A stretch of DNA of 25,049 nt from Kocuria sp. p3-SID1428 (GCF_025149945.1 NZ_JALXVH010000039.1:1-25049), one strand, 5' to 3'. Shown: positions 12,820-21,477, counted from the stretch's first letter. The notes: generated from the sequence alone by a model not told the origin. Numbers and translations are program-made.

Positions 12820-14601
12820 TCACCGGCCCACGGTCTCAGCGCCCGACGTCAGCGCCTTCGCGAGCCGCTTGTCGAATCGGCCGATCGCAGCCTTGATCTC
12901 GTCCGCGTCCTTGCGCTGCGTCCACCGGGACATCGTCACGACCACCGGACGCACATTGGCCTTCAGCATGAACCCGGTGCCCGTGGGCAACCGGCGCAGC
13001 TCCGAGACCGTCACGACATCGTCCTGCCGTGACTGCTCGGCCACCGACACCCCCGAGTCGCTGGACGTCCGGGACTGATCGGTGATCTTCCGCTGCCCCG
13101 CCAGCGACACGAACCGGCCCAGATCATCCGCACCGCTGGAACCGCCCAGCTGAACCGTCACCGTGGCCGATCCCAGGATCTGCTCCGTCTCGTACTGGCC
13201 CCACTGCGCCCGAGCCTGCCCGGGCGACTGGAGAATGACCAGCGTGGAGATCCCCACACCACCGCCGTCGGACATGATCGTCGGCAGCTCCCGCCACGTC
13301 GCCATGTTCGCGATCTCGTCCAGGATCAGCGACAGCGGCGGATCCAGCCGGTTGCCCGGCAGGCTGATCGCCATATCCCGCGCTGCCCACGTGATCGCAT
13401 CCATCAGCGCCATCAGCATCGGACCAGCAGCCCCACCGCCAGACTTCGTGCCCACCAGGAACAGCGTGCCCTTCTCCTTCAAGAACTTCTCCGGCTCCAG
13501 CCCCTCGCCCCACGCCGGGTTCAGCACATCAGCGACCTCCGGCAGCATCAGCGACGACGTCGCCGAGGTGACGCCCATCCACTTCGAGGGCAGCATCCTC
13601 GGATCCGAGTTCAGCTCAGCATCCAGCGCCTCACCCCAGCCAGCGGCAGCCGCCGGCGACTCCTTCAAGATCCGCACCGCCTGCTCAGCCAGCCCCGGCG
13701 AAGCACCCCACCGGCCCAGCGTCGGAGCATCGACCTCACCGATCGCCGCAGCGTGCAGCAGGTACTGCACGATCTGCGTGGCCACACCGGCCCACTCCTG
13801 ATTCGACGTCGACTGCCCCATCGACGAAGCCCCCACGATCGCCTGCGCCCGACGCGCAGCCGTCATCGCAGACTCGCAGCCCTGCGCCGGGTGCCACTTC
13901 AGCGTCGTCGGCAGCTTCGTCAGCCCCTGCGGATCGAACAGCGCGACCGGCCCGATCCTCTTGCGCGCCTCCCACACCGCTCGCACGTTGTCTCCTCGCG
14001 TCGAGGTCGTTACCACAGCTCCTGGAGCATCAAGCAGCGCATTGATCGCGATGAAGAATCCCTTGCCCGAACGCGGCGGGCCCAGGATCACGACCGAGTC
14101 CTCCGAGGAAACCCACACCTCCCGGCCCTGCGACGATCCCAGCTTCCACCCCACGTCCTCAGCCTGCGGATCATCCAGCGTGGGCCGCACCACCGAAGCC
14201 TTCTGCATCAGCGCCTTGCGCCCAGCCTTGCGCCGGACCTCCGGCGCCTTAGCGATCCCTCGCCGCCACCGCAGATCCAGCAGCAGCTTCCGATCCGACT
14301 CACGCCACCGAAGCCACATGATCACCCCCGCCACGACCAGCGCGGCCACGAGGACCAGGAACACGAGCACCAGCACACCCATGGCCGTCGTCGACGGCGC
14401 GCACCCCGACTCCGTCGCCAGGGCCTGCTTCCCATATCGGAACAGCCCGAGCACCGCCCCCGGCCCCAGGCGCTGCGGCAGCTGCCCGCACTGCACGAGC
14501 GCCACCAGGCTCGCCAGGACCACGACGAGCAGCCACACCGCCACCAGCATCCCGATCAGCCCGCCGAGGAGCTTGCCCCACATGTCCTCATTGCTCTGCA
14601 T
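12820..14601 (-). CDS. Type IV coupling protein (VirD4/TraG-like ATPase)
   Basis: The product is 593 aa. Two N-terminal membrane helices (about residues 12-36 and 73-97) anchor it. The cytoplasmic motor has Walker A GPPRSGKG (174-181), Walker B LSLILDEIAN (423-431), and a following DGGGVGISTLVILQSPGQAR segment typical of the TraG/VirD4 AAA domain. It links the relaxosome to the secretion channel and pumps DNA. ATG 14601 has gaggagggctggtc upstream and lies 12 bases from the stop of the VirB4-like gene. Length is normal for Gram-positive T4CPs. High confidence for family and role. Confidence 0.93.
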   Translation of the reverse strand: MQSNEDMWGKLLGGLIGMLVAVWLLVVVLASLVALVQCGQLPQRLGPGAVLGLFRYGKQALATESGCAPSTTAMGVLVLVFLVLVAALVVAGVIMWLRWRESDRKLLLDLRWRRGIAKAPEVRRKAGRKALMQKASVVRPTLDDPQAEDVGWKLGSSQGREVWVSSEDSVVILGPPRSGKGFFIAINALLDAPGAVVTTSTRGDNVRAVWEARKRIGPVALFDPQGLTKLPTTLKWHPAQGCESAMTAARRAQAIVGASSMGQSTSNQEWAGVATQIVQYLLHAAAIGEVDAPTLGRWGASPGLAEQAVRILKESPAAAAGWGEALDAELNSDPRMLPSKWMGVTSATSSLMLPEVADVLNPAWGEGLEPEKFLKEKGTLFLVGTKSGGGAAGPMLMALMDAITWAARDMAISLPGNRLDPPLSLILDEIANMATWRELPTIMSDGGGVGISTLVILQSPGQARAQWGQYETEQILGSATVTVQLGGSSGADDLGRFVSLAGQRKITDQSRTSSDSGVSVAEQSRQDDVVTVSELRRLPTGTGFMLKANVRPVVVTMSRWTQRKDADEIKAAIGRFDKRLAKALTSGAETVGR

Positions 14602-14613
14602 GACCAGCCCTCC

Positions 14614-16152
14614 TCAGGACGCGCGCATGGCGTGATCGGTGTCGAACAGCTGGCCTTCCAGGTCCGTGCGCACCGTGCGCACGATCCGGCCCTCCAGGCT
14701 GCCGACCTTCCACAGCGCGTGCCCCTTCGGAGCCCGCGAGACTTCCTCAACCTCCGAGCCGGTGAGCTTCAGCAGCTCCATCGTGGCCCTCAGCTGATCG
14801 GACTTCTGCCGATGGATCACTCGGATGTCCGTATCGGCCAGCAGCGACTCCGCCAGCTCACGGGCGCGTGAGCCCACATCACCGGCACGGTAGAGATCCT
14901 TCAGCTTGTGCAGGATCAGAATGTTGAACAGCCCGTAGTCGCGGGCCAGCTTCTGCTGCGCGACCATTCGCTCCAGGGCGGACTCGTCATCCATCGTTTC
15001 CCAGCCCTCCTCGTACACGCAGATCCGCTGGCCCGAGTCTCGGTTCGTGAACACGGACTCGGCCCACGAGGACACGCACTGCGAGGCGATCTTCCGGGCC
15101 TCGACCGGCAGGTTGCGCAGCGGACGGGTGTTGAACACGATCATCGGCAGCGACTCGTCCATCGTCACCGTGGACCGCCCGTCGAACAGGCCTCCCAGAT
15201 CACCGTCGACCAGCTGCCGCAGCTGATTCGCGACCTTCCGCCCAGCACCGCCGGTCACTTCCTCGACGTCGGCCGGCGGGTTGTACAGCTCACGGATCAC
15301 GTCCGGAATCGTCGGCGCCGAGGCAGCCGACTCCCCCAGCGTCGTCTGCGAGGTCATCGCCTCCAGGTTTTCGCCGTTGGCTCGCGAGGCAGCACCAATC
15401 GCTTCGGTCAGTGCCAGGCGCTCATCACCATCGAGTCGACGCTTCGCCAGAATCTGCGCGATCGTCGTCATGATCGAGGACCGACGCGACTGCACGATCC
15501 GCAGCCACTCCTCATCGCTGACCCCGCTAGAGCGCTTGCCCGGATCCAACGGATTGATCACCCGACCCTGCACGCCCACCGTGATCTCCGGATCCACGCC
15601 CTCGGCCACCAGGGCGCGGGCCACGATGACCCACTCGGCCTTCGGGTCCGACATGATCACCGCCCGACGCCCGGCCTGGACCATCCGCTTCACCCAGGCC
15701 TTCGTCGTCGTGGACTTGCCCGTGCCCACCGTGCCGATCAGCACACAGGCCATGCCCGTGATCAGCCCCTCCTGGTAGGCCTCCCACGGGTCCAGACAGA
15801 ACATTCCGCCGCCATCGGTCACGTTGCCGATGAACGCCCGAACCGTGCCCAGACCCGACTGCGAGACCCACGGGTAGGCACCGGCCAGCGTGAACGTCGA
15901 AGCCTCACGGATCTCCGGACGCTCCATCACCGACGAGCCCCGCAGATTTCGCGTCCGGGCCTCGCCACCGGAGCCCCAGGTGCGCTTGGCCAGCCCGGAG
16001 GCGCCCTGCTTCCGGCTGCCACCGCCGTCCTTCTCCTGCCGAATCCGCGCAGTCTCCTTGCGCGCTGCGATCCGCGCCGCGCGGCGCTGCTGCCGGGTCC
16101 AGTCCCCGGCCTCCCAGGAGATCGTGAATGCTTGCGACTTGTGCTTAGCCAT
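14614..16152 (-). CDS. VirB4/TraC-type conjugation ATPase (C-terminal motor part)
   Basis: The 512-aa protein is chosen to start at ATG 16152 (MAKHKSQAF), just downstream of aagggaaagtgacg; a 31-residue upstream extension overlaps the previous gene. Walker A is GTVGTGKST (140-148). The Walker B equivalent is ICVYEEGW (377-384), with Glu where many VirB4 proteins have Asp-Glu. The helicase-like IRVIHRQ and DLYRAGDVGSRARE segments are typical of the VirB4 C-terminal domain. The first 130 residues are basic (WTRQQRRAARIAARKE) and short, so the usual VirB4 N-terminal domain is missing here and seems to be supplied by the adjoining SCO6880-like gene. It energises pilus-like assembly and DNA transfer. 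Confidence 0.9.
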   Translation of the reverse strand: MAKHKSQAFTISWEAGDWTRQQRRAARIAARKETARIRQEKDGGGSRKQGASGLAKRTWGSGGEARTRNLRGSSVMERPEIREASTFTLAGAYPWVSQSGLGTVRAFIGNVTDGGGMFCLDPWEAYQEGLITGMACVLIGTVGTGKSTTTKAWVKRMVQAGRRAVIMSDPKAEWVIVARALVAEGVDPEITVGVQGRVINPLDPGKRSSGVSDEEWLRIVQSRRSSIMTTIAQILAKRRLDGDERLALTEAIGAASRANGENLEAMTSQTTLGESAASAPTIPDVIRELYNPPADVEEVTGGAGRKVANQLRQLVDGDLGGLFDGRSTVTMDESLPMIVFNTRPLRNLPVEARKIASQCVSSWAESVFTNRDSGQRICVYEEGWETMDDESALERMVAQQKLARDYGLFNILILHKLKDLYRAGDVGSRARELAESLLADTDIRVIHRQKSDQLRATMELLKLTGSEVEEVSRAPKGHALWKVGSLEGRIVRTVRTDLEGQLFDTDHAMRAS

Positions 16153-16154
16153 CG

Positions 16155-17723
16155 TCACTTTCCCTTGATCATGCTGCGACCCAGCGGCAGAGCCGCCGCC
16201 AGGAACCCGGCCCACTGCTGTCCGTAGAGCGTGCGCAGCTCGCACCCTGCCCGCGTGGAGCCTTGGATCATCCGCTTCGTGTTCCGTTCGAGCTCGTCAG
16301 CCGATCCGCCCGAGACGACGATCAGGCCCACGAACTTCGCCATGCCGTGACCGGCCAGCAGCTCCGCGCTCGTGCGTTCCAGATCGCTTTCGACCGCGCC
16401 CTCCACGATGGAGGCCGTCTGCCCGAGCTGGCTGCGCATGATCGCCCCGGACTGCTGATCGCTCATCCGGCGCTGCACGCGCTTCATGCCCGCGTCCACG
16501 CCCTGCGGACGGATCGCCTGCGTCACCACGTGCGGGAAGTCCGCGCCGTTGAGGAAGCGCATGAACCCGGGCTGCTGCGGTCGCGTCGGCCACTGCGCGA
16601 CCTCCATGACGCGGTGCCACGCCGAGTCCACACGCATCCTGTCCCACTCGACGTCCACACCCATCGGTCCCGCCGTCGCCGCCGTCACGTGGATCGACCC
16701 GTCAGCGATCGCCACGGACTCATCGGGCACCAGCGCCCGGCGCAGCGCCTGAGCCAGCAGATCCACGCTCAGCCACTCCGAGACATCGACGCTGCACTCC
16801 CGGATCAGCTCCTCCAACTGATCCTCGAACCGGGCGCAGACCGCCAGCATGCCCTTGATGCCTCCGCCTGAGGCCTTGACCTGATCCCGCAGCCCCTCCT
16901 GCGACAGCGTCACCCCGATCAGGTGATCGTGCTGGACCTGGGACCGATCCCCCGAGAGCAGGTTCAAGTAGTCGTTATGCAGCAGCGGCGACAGCGACGC
17001 CCCTGCCGGAGTGCCGGCCTCCTCGCTGTGCTCCACCTGCCGTTCGTAGGCCTGCCGGATCTCCGCTGCCGAGGCCGTCGTGATCGTGTCCGAGGCCTGC
17101 ACAGCCAGTACGCCCGGTTCACTGTGCAGCGCGTCGATCAGCGACGCCCAGTTCGCCAGCACATCGTTCTGATCCTCCGGCTCAGCCATCCGGAACCCAT
17201 GCGGGACCACACGAGCGACCATCGCCGCAGTCTTCGTCACCGGATCCCAGACCATCGCCGACCCGTTCGACAGCTCATACAGCCGCAGCTCCGCCGCCTC
17301 ACCCGGCAGCCGCAGACGCACCGGAGGCTCAATCCCCGCAGCGATCGCAGCCTCCTCCTCCTGAGCATCCGCCTCCAGCTCACGAGCCGAGGGCGCGTGC
17401 GAGACGAAGGAATCCTGGCCCTGGCCCTGGTGCCGCAGCGCACGGAACCGCTGCTTGATCCACCACGGCAGAGGCCGACCCCGGAAGGGGATCACGGTGA
17501 CCAAGATCGCTACCACGTCCAGGATCAGCAGCCCCAGCATGAACAGCGACCATCCGAACGTGGAGGCCAGCACCACGATCAGCAGGAAGATGCCGGCCAG
17601 CACCGCCGCTGTCACCGTCTGGGACACGTCCAGCCACAGCACGGCCTTCTGCCCGCCGCTGCGCGGGAACTGCACATCGGGAACCTCAGCCCCTGTATCG
17701 ACCTTCTCGCTCATCTTGCTCAC
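16155..17723 (-). CDS. SCO6880-like membrane protein (PrgI/VirB3 plus VirB4 N-domain-like)
   Basis: The product is 522 aa. Two adjacent membrane helices (about 35-55 and 57-79) are followed by a conserved RGRPLPWWIKQRFRAL stretch, resembling PrgI/VirB3-type proteins. The large soluble part (about residues 150-510) has a pattern like the VirB4 N-terminal domain: ANWASLIDAL, then EVAQWPTRPQQPGFMRFLNG, and SELGQT-like repeats near the end. It starts at GTG 17723, overlapping the TGA of the VirB6-like gene (GTGA), and its stop is two bases before the VirB4-like ATPase. It likely docks that ATPase to the channel. Family assignment from memory; no search was run. Confidence 0.8.
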   Translation of the reverse strand: MSKMSEKVDTGAEVPDVQFPRSGGQKAVLWLDVSQTVTAAVLAGIFLLIVVLASTFGWSLFMLGLLILDVVAILVTVIPFRGRPLPWWIKQRFRALRHQGQGQDSFVSHAPSARELEADAQEEEAAIAAGIEPPVRLRLPGEAAELRLYELSNGSAMVWDPVTKTAAMVARVVPHGFRMAEPEDQNDVLANWASLIDALHSEPGVLAVQASDTITTASAAEIRQAYERQVEHSEEAGTPAGASLSPLLHNDYLNLLSGDRSQVQHDHLIGVTLSQEGLRDQVKASGGGIKGMLAVCARFEDQLEELIRECSVDVSEWLSVDLLAQALRRALVPDESVAIADGSIHVTAATAGPMGVDVEWDRMRVDSAWHRVMEVAQWPTRPQQPGFMRFLNGADFPHVVTQAIRPQGVDAGMKRVQRRMSDQQSGAIMRSQLGQTASIVEGAVESDLERTSAELLAGHGMAKFVGLIVVSGGSADELERNTKRMIQGSTRAGCELRTLYGQQWAGFLAAALPLGRSMIKGK

Positions 17724-18706
17724 TTCCTCACGAATCGAGTCGCCTGCTGGACCATGCGCCCACCGGCACGGCCACCAGCAGTCCCAGCACCCATCACCGC
17801 ACGGTCAGCCCCACTGGAGGCAGCCGTGGCCGTGAACGAGAACAGCGCCATCGTCGCCAGCGGCATCACCGCCGCCAGGACCACGCACACCAGCGCAGCG
17901 ATGAATTGCTGCGTCGTCGCCGCGTACTGGAACACGCTGATCCCCAGCACCAGCACCGCAGCCGAAAGAGGCTTCGCGATCAGCAGCCCCACCACCATCG
18001 CCAGCCAGCGGAAGAACCACGCCTTGGTCGCATCCAGCGCCAGCGCGAAAACCGCCACGGAGGCGCAGGCCACCAGCACGACGAGAACCATCGTGCGCAT
18101 CGACAACATGAACGACAGCAGCATCGACGCCAGCCACATCAGACCCGCCAGCCCAGCCGGCACGATCAGCGAGAAATCGCCCGCGTTATCGCCAACACCC
18201 CGCCAGATGTTGTATTCGGAATTGACTTCCTGGAACTCTCCCTGATCATTCAACTCGAACCCGAACAGCTTCATGAAGCCACTCATGTTATGCGTTTCGC
18301 CGTTCGCTTCCAGAATGAAAGTCGTCGCCCCGTCCATCGCCGATGCAGCCGACATGATCAGCGTGACCATGATCATCGTCGTCGGCAGCGCCAGCAGCGC
18401 CGCCGCTGCGCCTCGCACGATCTTGTCGGTCCGGGACTGGAAAACGCCCGTGGTGACCTGCACGGCCACCAGCGACAGCAGGATGGGAGCCATGACCACG
18501 GTGATGACCCGCAGCATCCCGGGATCATCCCCGGCGCCGACAACGCCGGCCCACCAGTCATCCGAGAGATTGCTGGCCTCGAAGGCCTCCTTCATGAACG
18601 TCCACGAGTCCTCCGCGAACCGCTCGATCGTGGCCTGGAAGCCGTCCCTCGACGCATCGGAGAGCCAGCTCCCGACCCCGTCCTGCCCGATCATCACCGC
18701 AGCCAT
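17720..18706 (-). CDS. Polytopic channel protein, VirB6/TrbL-like
   Basis: This 328-aa protein has a 60-residue amphipathic N-terminal part rich in Trp and Phe, then about six to seven membrane helices. Examples are VITVVMAPILLSLVAV, ALLALPTTMIMVTLIM, LAGLMWLASMLLSFML, MVLVVLVACASVAVF and AALVCVVLAAVMPLA. The C-terminal tail is Gly/Arg-rich. This is the layout of TrbL/VirB6 inner-membrane channel proteins. ATG 18706 sits behind the strong site aaggaggtggagtc. It overlaps the next gene by four bases and follows the small two-helix membrane protein, as expected for a T4SS core cluster. Confidence 0.82.
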   Translation of the reverse strand: MAAVMIGQDGVGSWLSDASRDGFQATIERFAEDSWTFMKEAFEASNLSDDWWAGVVGAGDDPGMLRVITVVMAPILLSLVAVQVTTGVFQSRTDKIVRGAAAALLALPTTMIMVTLIMSAASAMDGATTFILEANGETHNMSGFMKLFGFELNDQGEFQEVNSEYNIWRGVGDNAGDFSLIVPAGLAGLMWLASMLLSFMLSMRTMVLVVLVACASVAVFALALDATKAWFFRWLAMVVGLLIAKPLSAAVLVLGISVFQYAATTQQFIAALVCVVLAAVMPLATMALFSFTATAASSGADRAVMGAGTAGGRAGGRMVQQATRFVRK

Positions 18707-18741
18707 GACTCCACCTCCTTTCGGTCTGTCTCAGGCCCGGA

Positions 18742-19134
18742 TCAGCGCGAACCGAACATCGAGAGCATCGACGTGCTGATCAGTCCCGGCTGCGCCCCGG
18801 TCAGGTCCATGCCCGAGCCGAACCGCACCCAGGCACCGGCTCCTGCGATCACGGCAGCACCGATCAGGGAGAACAGCAGCACCCAGAAGCCCTTCGTCTT
18901 CTGCCCCGGTGCCGTGGACAGGTAGCCGGTGGCGATCAGCACGCCGCCGACGACGACGACGATCACGATCAGCACGAGCCCGCCGGCCATCGCCCAGCCG
19001 CCCACATCGCGCAGCGCCGGCAGGAAGGGCGCATCCGACTGCACGGACACCCCCGGGTCGAACTCACCCTGCGCTGCGATGTTCGTCAGGGCGTTGTTGG
19101 TCTTGATCATTCCGAGGTTCAGCAGGTCGTTCAT
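18742..19134 (-). CDS. Small two-helix membrane protein, candidate VirB2/pilin-like subunit
   Basis: The product is 130 aa with two hydrophobic helices (about 48-71, LVLIVIVVVVGGVLIATG, and 82-103, GFWVLLFSLIGAAVIAG) joined by a short basic loop, and a soluble N-terminus. Its size, topology and place directly before the VirB6-like gene match VirB2-like or PrgI-adjacent subunits of Gram-positive T4SS. ATG 19134 has aaggagaaagacc upstream. No signal peptidase motif is obvious, so it may stay in the membrane uncleaved. Confidence 0.7.
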   Translation of the reverse strand: MNDLLNLGMIKTNNALTNIAAQGEFDPGVSVQSDAPFLPALRDVGGWAMAGGLVLIVIVVVVGGVLIATGYLSTAPGQKTKGFWVLLFSLIGAAVIAGAGAWVRFGSGMDLTGAQPGLISTSMLSMFGSR

Positions 19135-19208
19135 GGTCTTTCTCCTTCGTCATTCAGTGAGTGCTTGCAGCAGGTTCTTGTCGGGTCGGTTTCTTCACAT
19201 CAGCCGGC

Positions 19209-19799
19209 TCAGCTGAACTCCACCTCCTCCGGTTCCCCGTCCTCGCACTCGCCCTTCGGCGGGATCCATTCATCGACCTTCTCGAAGTCGGTCATGCTCG
19301 CGGCATCACCAGTCGTTCCGGTCAGGTGCACCATCCGGCAGGGATCCACGGTGTTGTCGGAGCAGTTCTCGGAAGGATCCGGCCAGTACTCGGCTTCAGC
19401 CGAGGCAAGCGGCTGATCGAATTCGGGGATCTCGACCTTCTCGTTGAACTCGTCTTCCCACACGCCGGCGTTGATCGTGGCCGTACGCGACTCGGAGCAC
19501 TCCGACTTCGATTCCGCCGGCGGTGCCTTCTGCGCCTCCACCTTCGGAACCGAGTAGAGGGTCGCCCCTGCCATGACCAGCGCCCCGGCGTTGGTGATCA
19601 CCGCTGCGGCAAAGGCCACGCGACCGACCTGCGCCAGCGCTCCTGCCGCCAGACCGGACTGCTGCGCCTTCTTGTGCGCGACCACGGCCACCACACCTGC
19701 GACCAGGCCGATGACCAGCAGGATCAGACACGAGACCAGGATCGTTCCGGACAGCCCGGAGAGCCCGCTGACGGCCTCACCGGAGTTCGACGTCCACAT
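19209..19799 (-). CDS. Membrane protein with extracellular Cys-containing domain, unknown family
   Basis: The 196-aa product is started at ATG 19799 (MWTSNSGEAV), behind aaggagggcgc; a longer frame upstream has no ribosome site. Two membrane helices lie at about 18-41 and 57-85. The C-terminal 100 residues are acidic, with four Cys (KSECSES, SENCSDN, DPCRMVH, KGECEDG) that could form two disulfides outside the cell. It is likely a surface or channel accessory protein of the transfer machine. I do not recognise a family. Confidence 0.7.
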   Translation of the reverse strand: MWTSNSGEAVSGLSGLSGTILVSCLILLVIGLVAGVVAVVAHKKAQQSGLAAGALAQVGRVAFAAAVITNAGALVMAGATLYSVPKVEAQKAPPAESKSECSESRTATINAGVWEDEFNEKVEIPEFDQPLASAEAEYWPDPSENCSDNTVDPCRMVHLTGTTGDAASMTDFEKVDEWIPPKGECEDGEPEEVEFS

Positions 19800-19968
19800 G
19801 CGCCCTCCTTCACGACCGGCCCGGCCCCGATCTCGGGTCCGTGTCCAACCGGCCATCCGAGAACTCATCGGCACAGGCAGCTTCCGCGTAGTTCACACAC
19901 CGCCGCCCCGTCTTGCGATGTCTGATCACCGGCTCACGCTGTAGCCACCACGACCTGAGGAGACCGCC

Positions 19969-20139
19969 ATGGGCATCCCGCTTCTGCTGCTGATCACCGT
20001 CGCGTCGATCTGGATGCTGCTCTCCGGCGCCCGTCTCGCTGTTGCTGGGCTGCGCCTGACCATCTGGGCACTGACGACGAAGGCCGGTTGGCTCACCCTC
20101 GGCGCCCTTGGCGTCGGCTGGCTCACTCTCACCGCGTGA
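19969..20139 (+). CDS. 56-aa membrane peptide on the opposite strand
   Basis: ATG 19969 follows ctgaggagaccgcc, a good ribosome site. The product starts MGIPLLLLITVASIWMLLSG and has one or two hydrophobic segments, ending GALGVGWLTLTA. It is transcribed away from the T4SS genes and lies 80 bases before the redoxin gene, with a GC hairpin in between. Function unknown; it could be a small inner-membrane regulator or an exclusion peptide (speculation). Confidence 0.6.
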   Translation: MGIPLLLLITVASIWMLLSGARLAVAGLRLTIWALTTKAGWLTLGALGVGWLTLTA

Positions 20140-20172
20140 ACCACAGCCCCTGCCCCAGCCGCGATGACTCTT

Positions 20173-20198
20173 CAGCCGGCCCCGCCCGGGGCCGGCTG
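20173..20198 (+). terminator. Hairpin between the 56-aa peptide gene and the redoxin gene
   Basis: cagccggcccc - gccc - ggggccggctg is a perfect 11-pair stem with a four-base loop. There is no clear T tract. It may end or attenuate transcription of the small gene before the redoxin ribosome site at about 20205. Confidence 0.5.
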
Positions 20199-20219
20199 AC
20201 CCATCAGGAGGACAGACCC

Positions 20220-20516
20220 GTGATCACCGTCTTCACCAAGCCCGATTGCGTTCAGTGCGACCGCACCCGCGCACAGCTGACCAAGCACTCGCTCACGTTC
20301 ACGACCCGCGACGTCACCACCGACCCCGAGGCACACGCCTACATCACCGACGATCTCGGCTACCGCCAGGCCCCCGTCGTCGTGATCGACGAAGGCGCGC
20401 AGCACTGGTCCGGCTACCGCCCCGACAAGATCAGCCAGCTCGCCGCCCTGCGCAGCCCCTCCGAGGCCACCACCGCAGCTGCTGCCTCGACCACCCAGGC
20501 CCAGGCTGAGCGCTGA
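20220..20516 (+). CDS. NrdH-like glutaredoxin
   Basis: This 98-aa thioredoxin-fold protein begins MITVFTKPDCVQCDRTRAQL at GTG 20220, preceded by aggaggacagaccc. The redox motif CVQC (Cys10, Cys13) and YRQAPVVVIDEG-HWSGYRPDKI are hallmarks of NrdH, the electron donor of class Ib ribonucleotide reductase. The last 20 residues are an Ala/Thr tail. No nrdI/E/F genes are nearby. On a conjugative element it might support dNTP supply in the recipient or act on transfer-protein disulfides (inference); the neighbouring 196-aa membrane protein and other T4SS proteins contain paired Cys. Confidence 0.9.
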   Translation: MITVFTKPDCVQCDRTRAQLTKHSLTFTTRDVTTDPEAHAYITDDLGYRQAPVVVIDEGAQHWSGYRPDKISQLAALRSPSEATTAAAASTTQAQAER

Positions 20517-20544
20517 AGCAACGACCGGCCACTGAGCCGACGAC

Positions 20545-20582
20545 GATGGGGCCGGGACACCACATGGTGTCCCGGCCCCATC
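20545..20582. terminator. Strong bidirectional terminator hairpin
   Basis: A perfect inverted repeat with 18-base arms (gatggggccgggacacca and its complement) separates the convergent redoxin gene and lipoprotein gene. Allowing an acat loop gives 17 pairs. There is no long U tract. Its place between two convergent genes fits a two-way transcription terminator. Confidence 0.75.
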
Positions 20583-20601
20583 CGTATCTCGGCAGCTCCA
20601 C

Positions 20602-21477
20602 TCAGCTCGAAGACTCCTCCGCAGAGGAGCCGGCCTCCTGGCAGTCGAACGCGGTCACCGTCTGCTCACCGCCCTTCTTCTCGACCGCCACGGTGCACGT
20701 CTTCGCCCCACCCTCCGGCACGACCTCATCCTCCGAGGCATGCCAAGACCAGGAGACGTCCACCGTGACCCACTCCACGCCGTCGCGTTCCGGCAGCTCG
20801 TGCATCGCCGGCACGACATCGACCTCCGCCGACGACCAGGCCCCGGCAGCCGTGGCCTGCCGCCACCACAGCGGAGCCCATCGGCCCGGGCCTTCCGCCC
20901 CAGCGGCAAGAGCATCCGACGTCACCAGGTCATCCACTCGGGAACCAGCGTCGCCAGGAGCCACGTCCTGCGTCGTGTCCCACACGGACAGTCCCCGCAT
21001 GGCCTCGATCGCCACCACACGCGCGTTCGACCGATCGACCGTGGACTGATCCAAGAACCCCGGGAAGTCCCTGCCATCGCCCTCCACTGCCGGCGACGGA
21101 GACGGGGCCACCACACCATTGCCGGCAACATCGTCCGGCCCCGGCGACGGTGTCGAGAACCCCTCCGGCAACGACGGATCCTCTGCCGGCGTCGGAGTCG
21201 AGGAAGCGGTCGCCGCAGGTGACCCATTTGGGTCACCTGCCGACTCAGTCGCTCCCGGGCTTGCCGACGACTCAGGTGAGTCATTTGGCTCACCTGAACC
21301 TGCTGCCCCCGGCAACGTCTCCGCCGCCGAAGGCGACGACGTCGGCTCAGCAGATACCGGATTCGTTGGCTCGTAGGCCGGCGGGCGGTCCTCTCCATCA
21401 CTGCCGCAGCCGGCCAGCAGCAGCGCGGCCACCACGCTCGCCCCGACACCAGCCACCTTCATCTCGTGCATGCGCAT
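20602..21477 (-). CDS. Secreted lipoprotein of the T4SS operon
   Basis: The 291-aa product starts at ATG 21477, sharing its A with the previous TGA (TGATG). A lipobox LLLAGC places the lipidated Cys at residue 24. Next comes about 110 residues of Pro/Ser/Glu/Thr linker containing two related GxPNxSP units, then a globular domain of about 150 residues (DFPGFLDQSTVDRSNARVVA, WAPLWWRQATAAGAW, VEWVTVDVSWSWHAS) with two Cys. It faces outside and probably stabilises the transfer channel or envelope contact. No family recognised. The linker DNA carries two 26-bp palindromes. Confidence 0.8.
   Translation of the reverse strand: MRMHEMKVAGVGASVVAALLLAGCGSDGEDRPPAYEPTNPVSAEPTSSPSAAETLPGAAGSGEPNDSPESSASPGATESAGDPNGSPAATASSTPTPAEDPSLPEGFSTPSPGPDDVAGNGVVAPSPSPAVEGDGRDFPGFLDQSTVDRSNARVVAIEAMRGLSVWDTTQDVAPGDAGSRVDDLVTSDALAAGAEGPGRWAPLWWRQATAAGAWSSAEVDVVPAMHELPERDGVEWVTVDVSWSWHASEDEVVPEGGAKTCTVAVEKKGGEQTVTAFDCQEAGSSAEESSS
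21215..21240. repeat. 26-bp palindrome within the lipoprotein linker, copy 1
   Basis: gcaggtgaccca - tt - tgggtcacctgc: perfect 12-base arms. It is coding DNA for part of the Pro/Ser linker, and pairs with a similar copy 57 bases further on. Confidence 0.85.
21272..21297. repeat. 26-bp palindrome within the lipoprotein linker, copy 2
   Basis: tcaggtgagtca - tt - tggctcacctga: 11 of 12 bases pair. The core caggtga-(8-12 bases)-tcacctg is shared with copy 1, and the encoded peptide unit (GEPNDSP against GDPNGSP) is also related. Confidence 0.8.

Noticed and set aside
13753..16227. Long plus-strand frames opposite the coupling protein and the VirB4-like ATPase.
   Set aside because: Arg/His/Leu-rich shadows with no domain; the minus-strand frames carry Walker motifs.
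16923..18245. 440-codon plus-strand frame opposite the SCO6880-like and VirB6-like genes.
   Set aside because: Mirror of membrane-protein coding; His/Arg/Gln-rich with no plausible fold.
21215..21297. CRISPR-like repeats.
   Set aside because: Only two imperfect copies inside an open reading frame, with no leader or cas genes.
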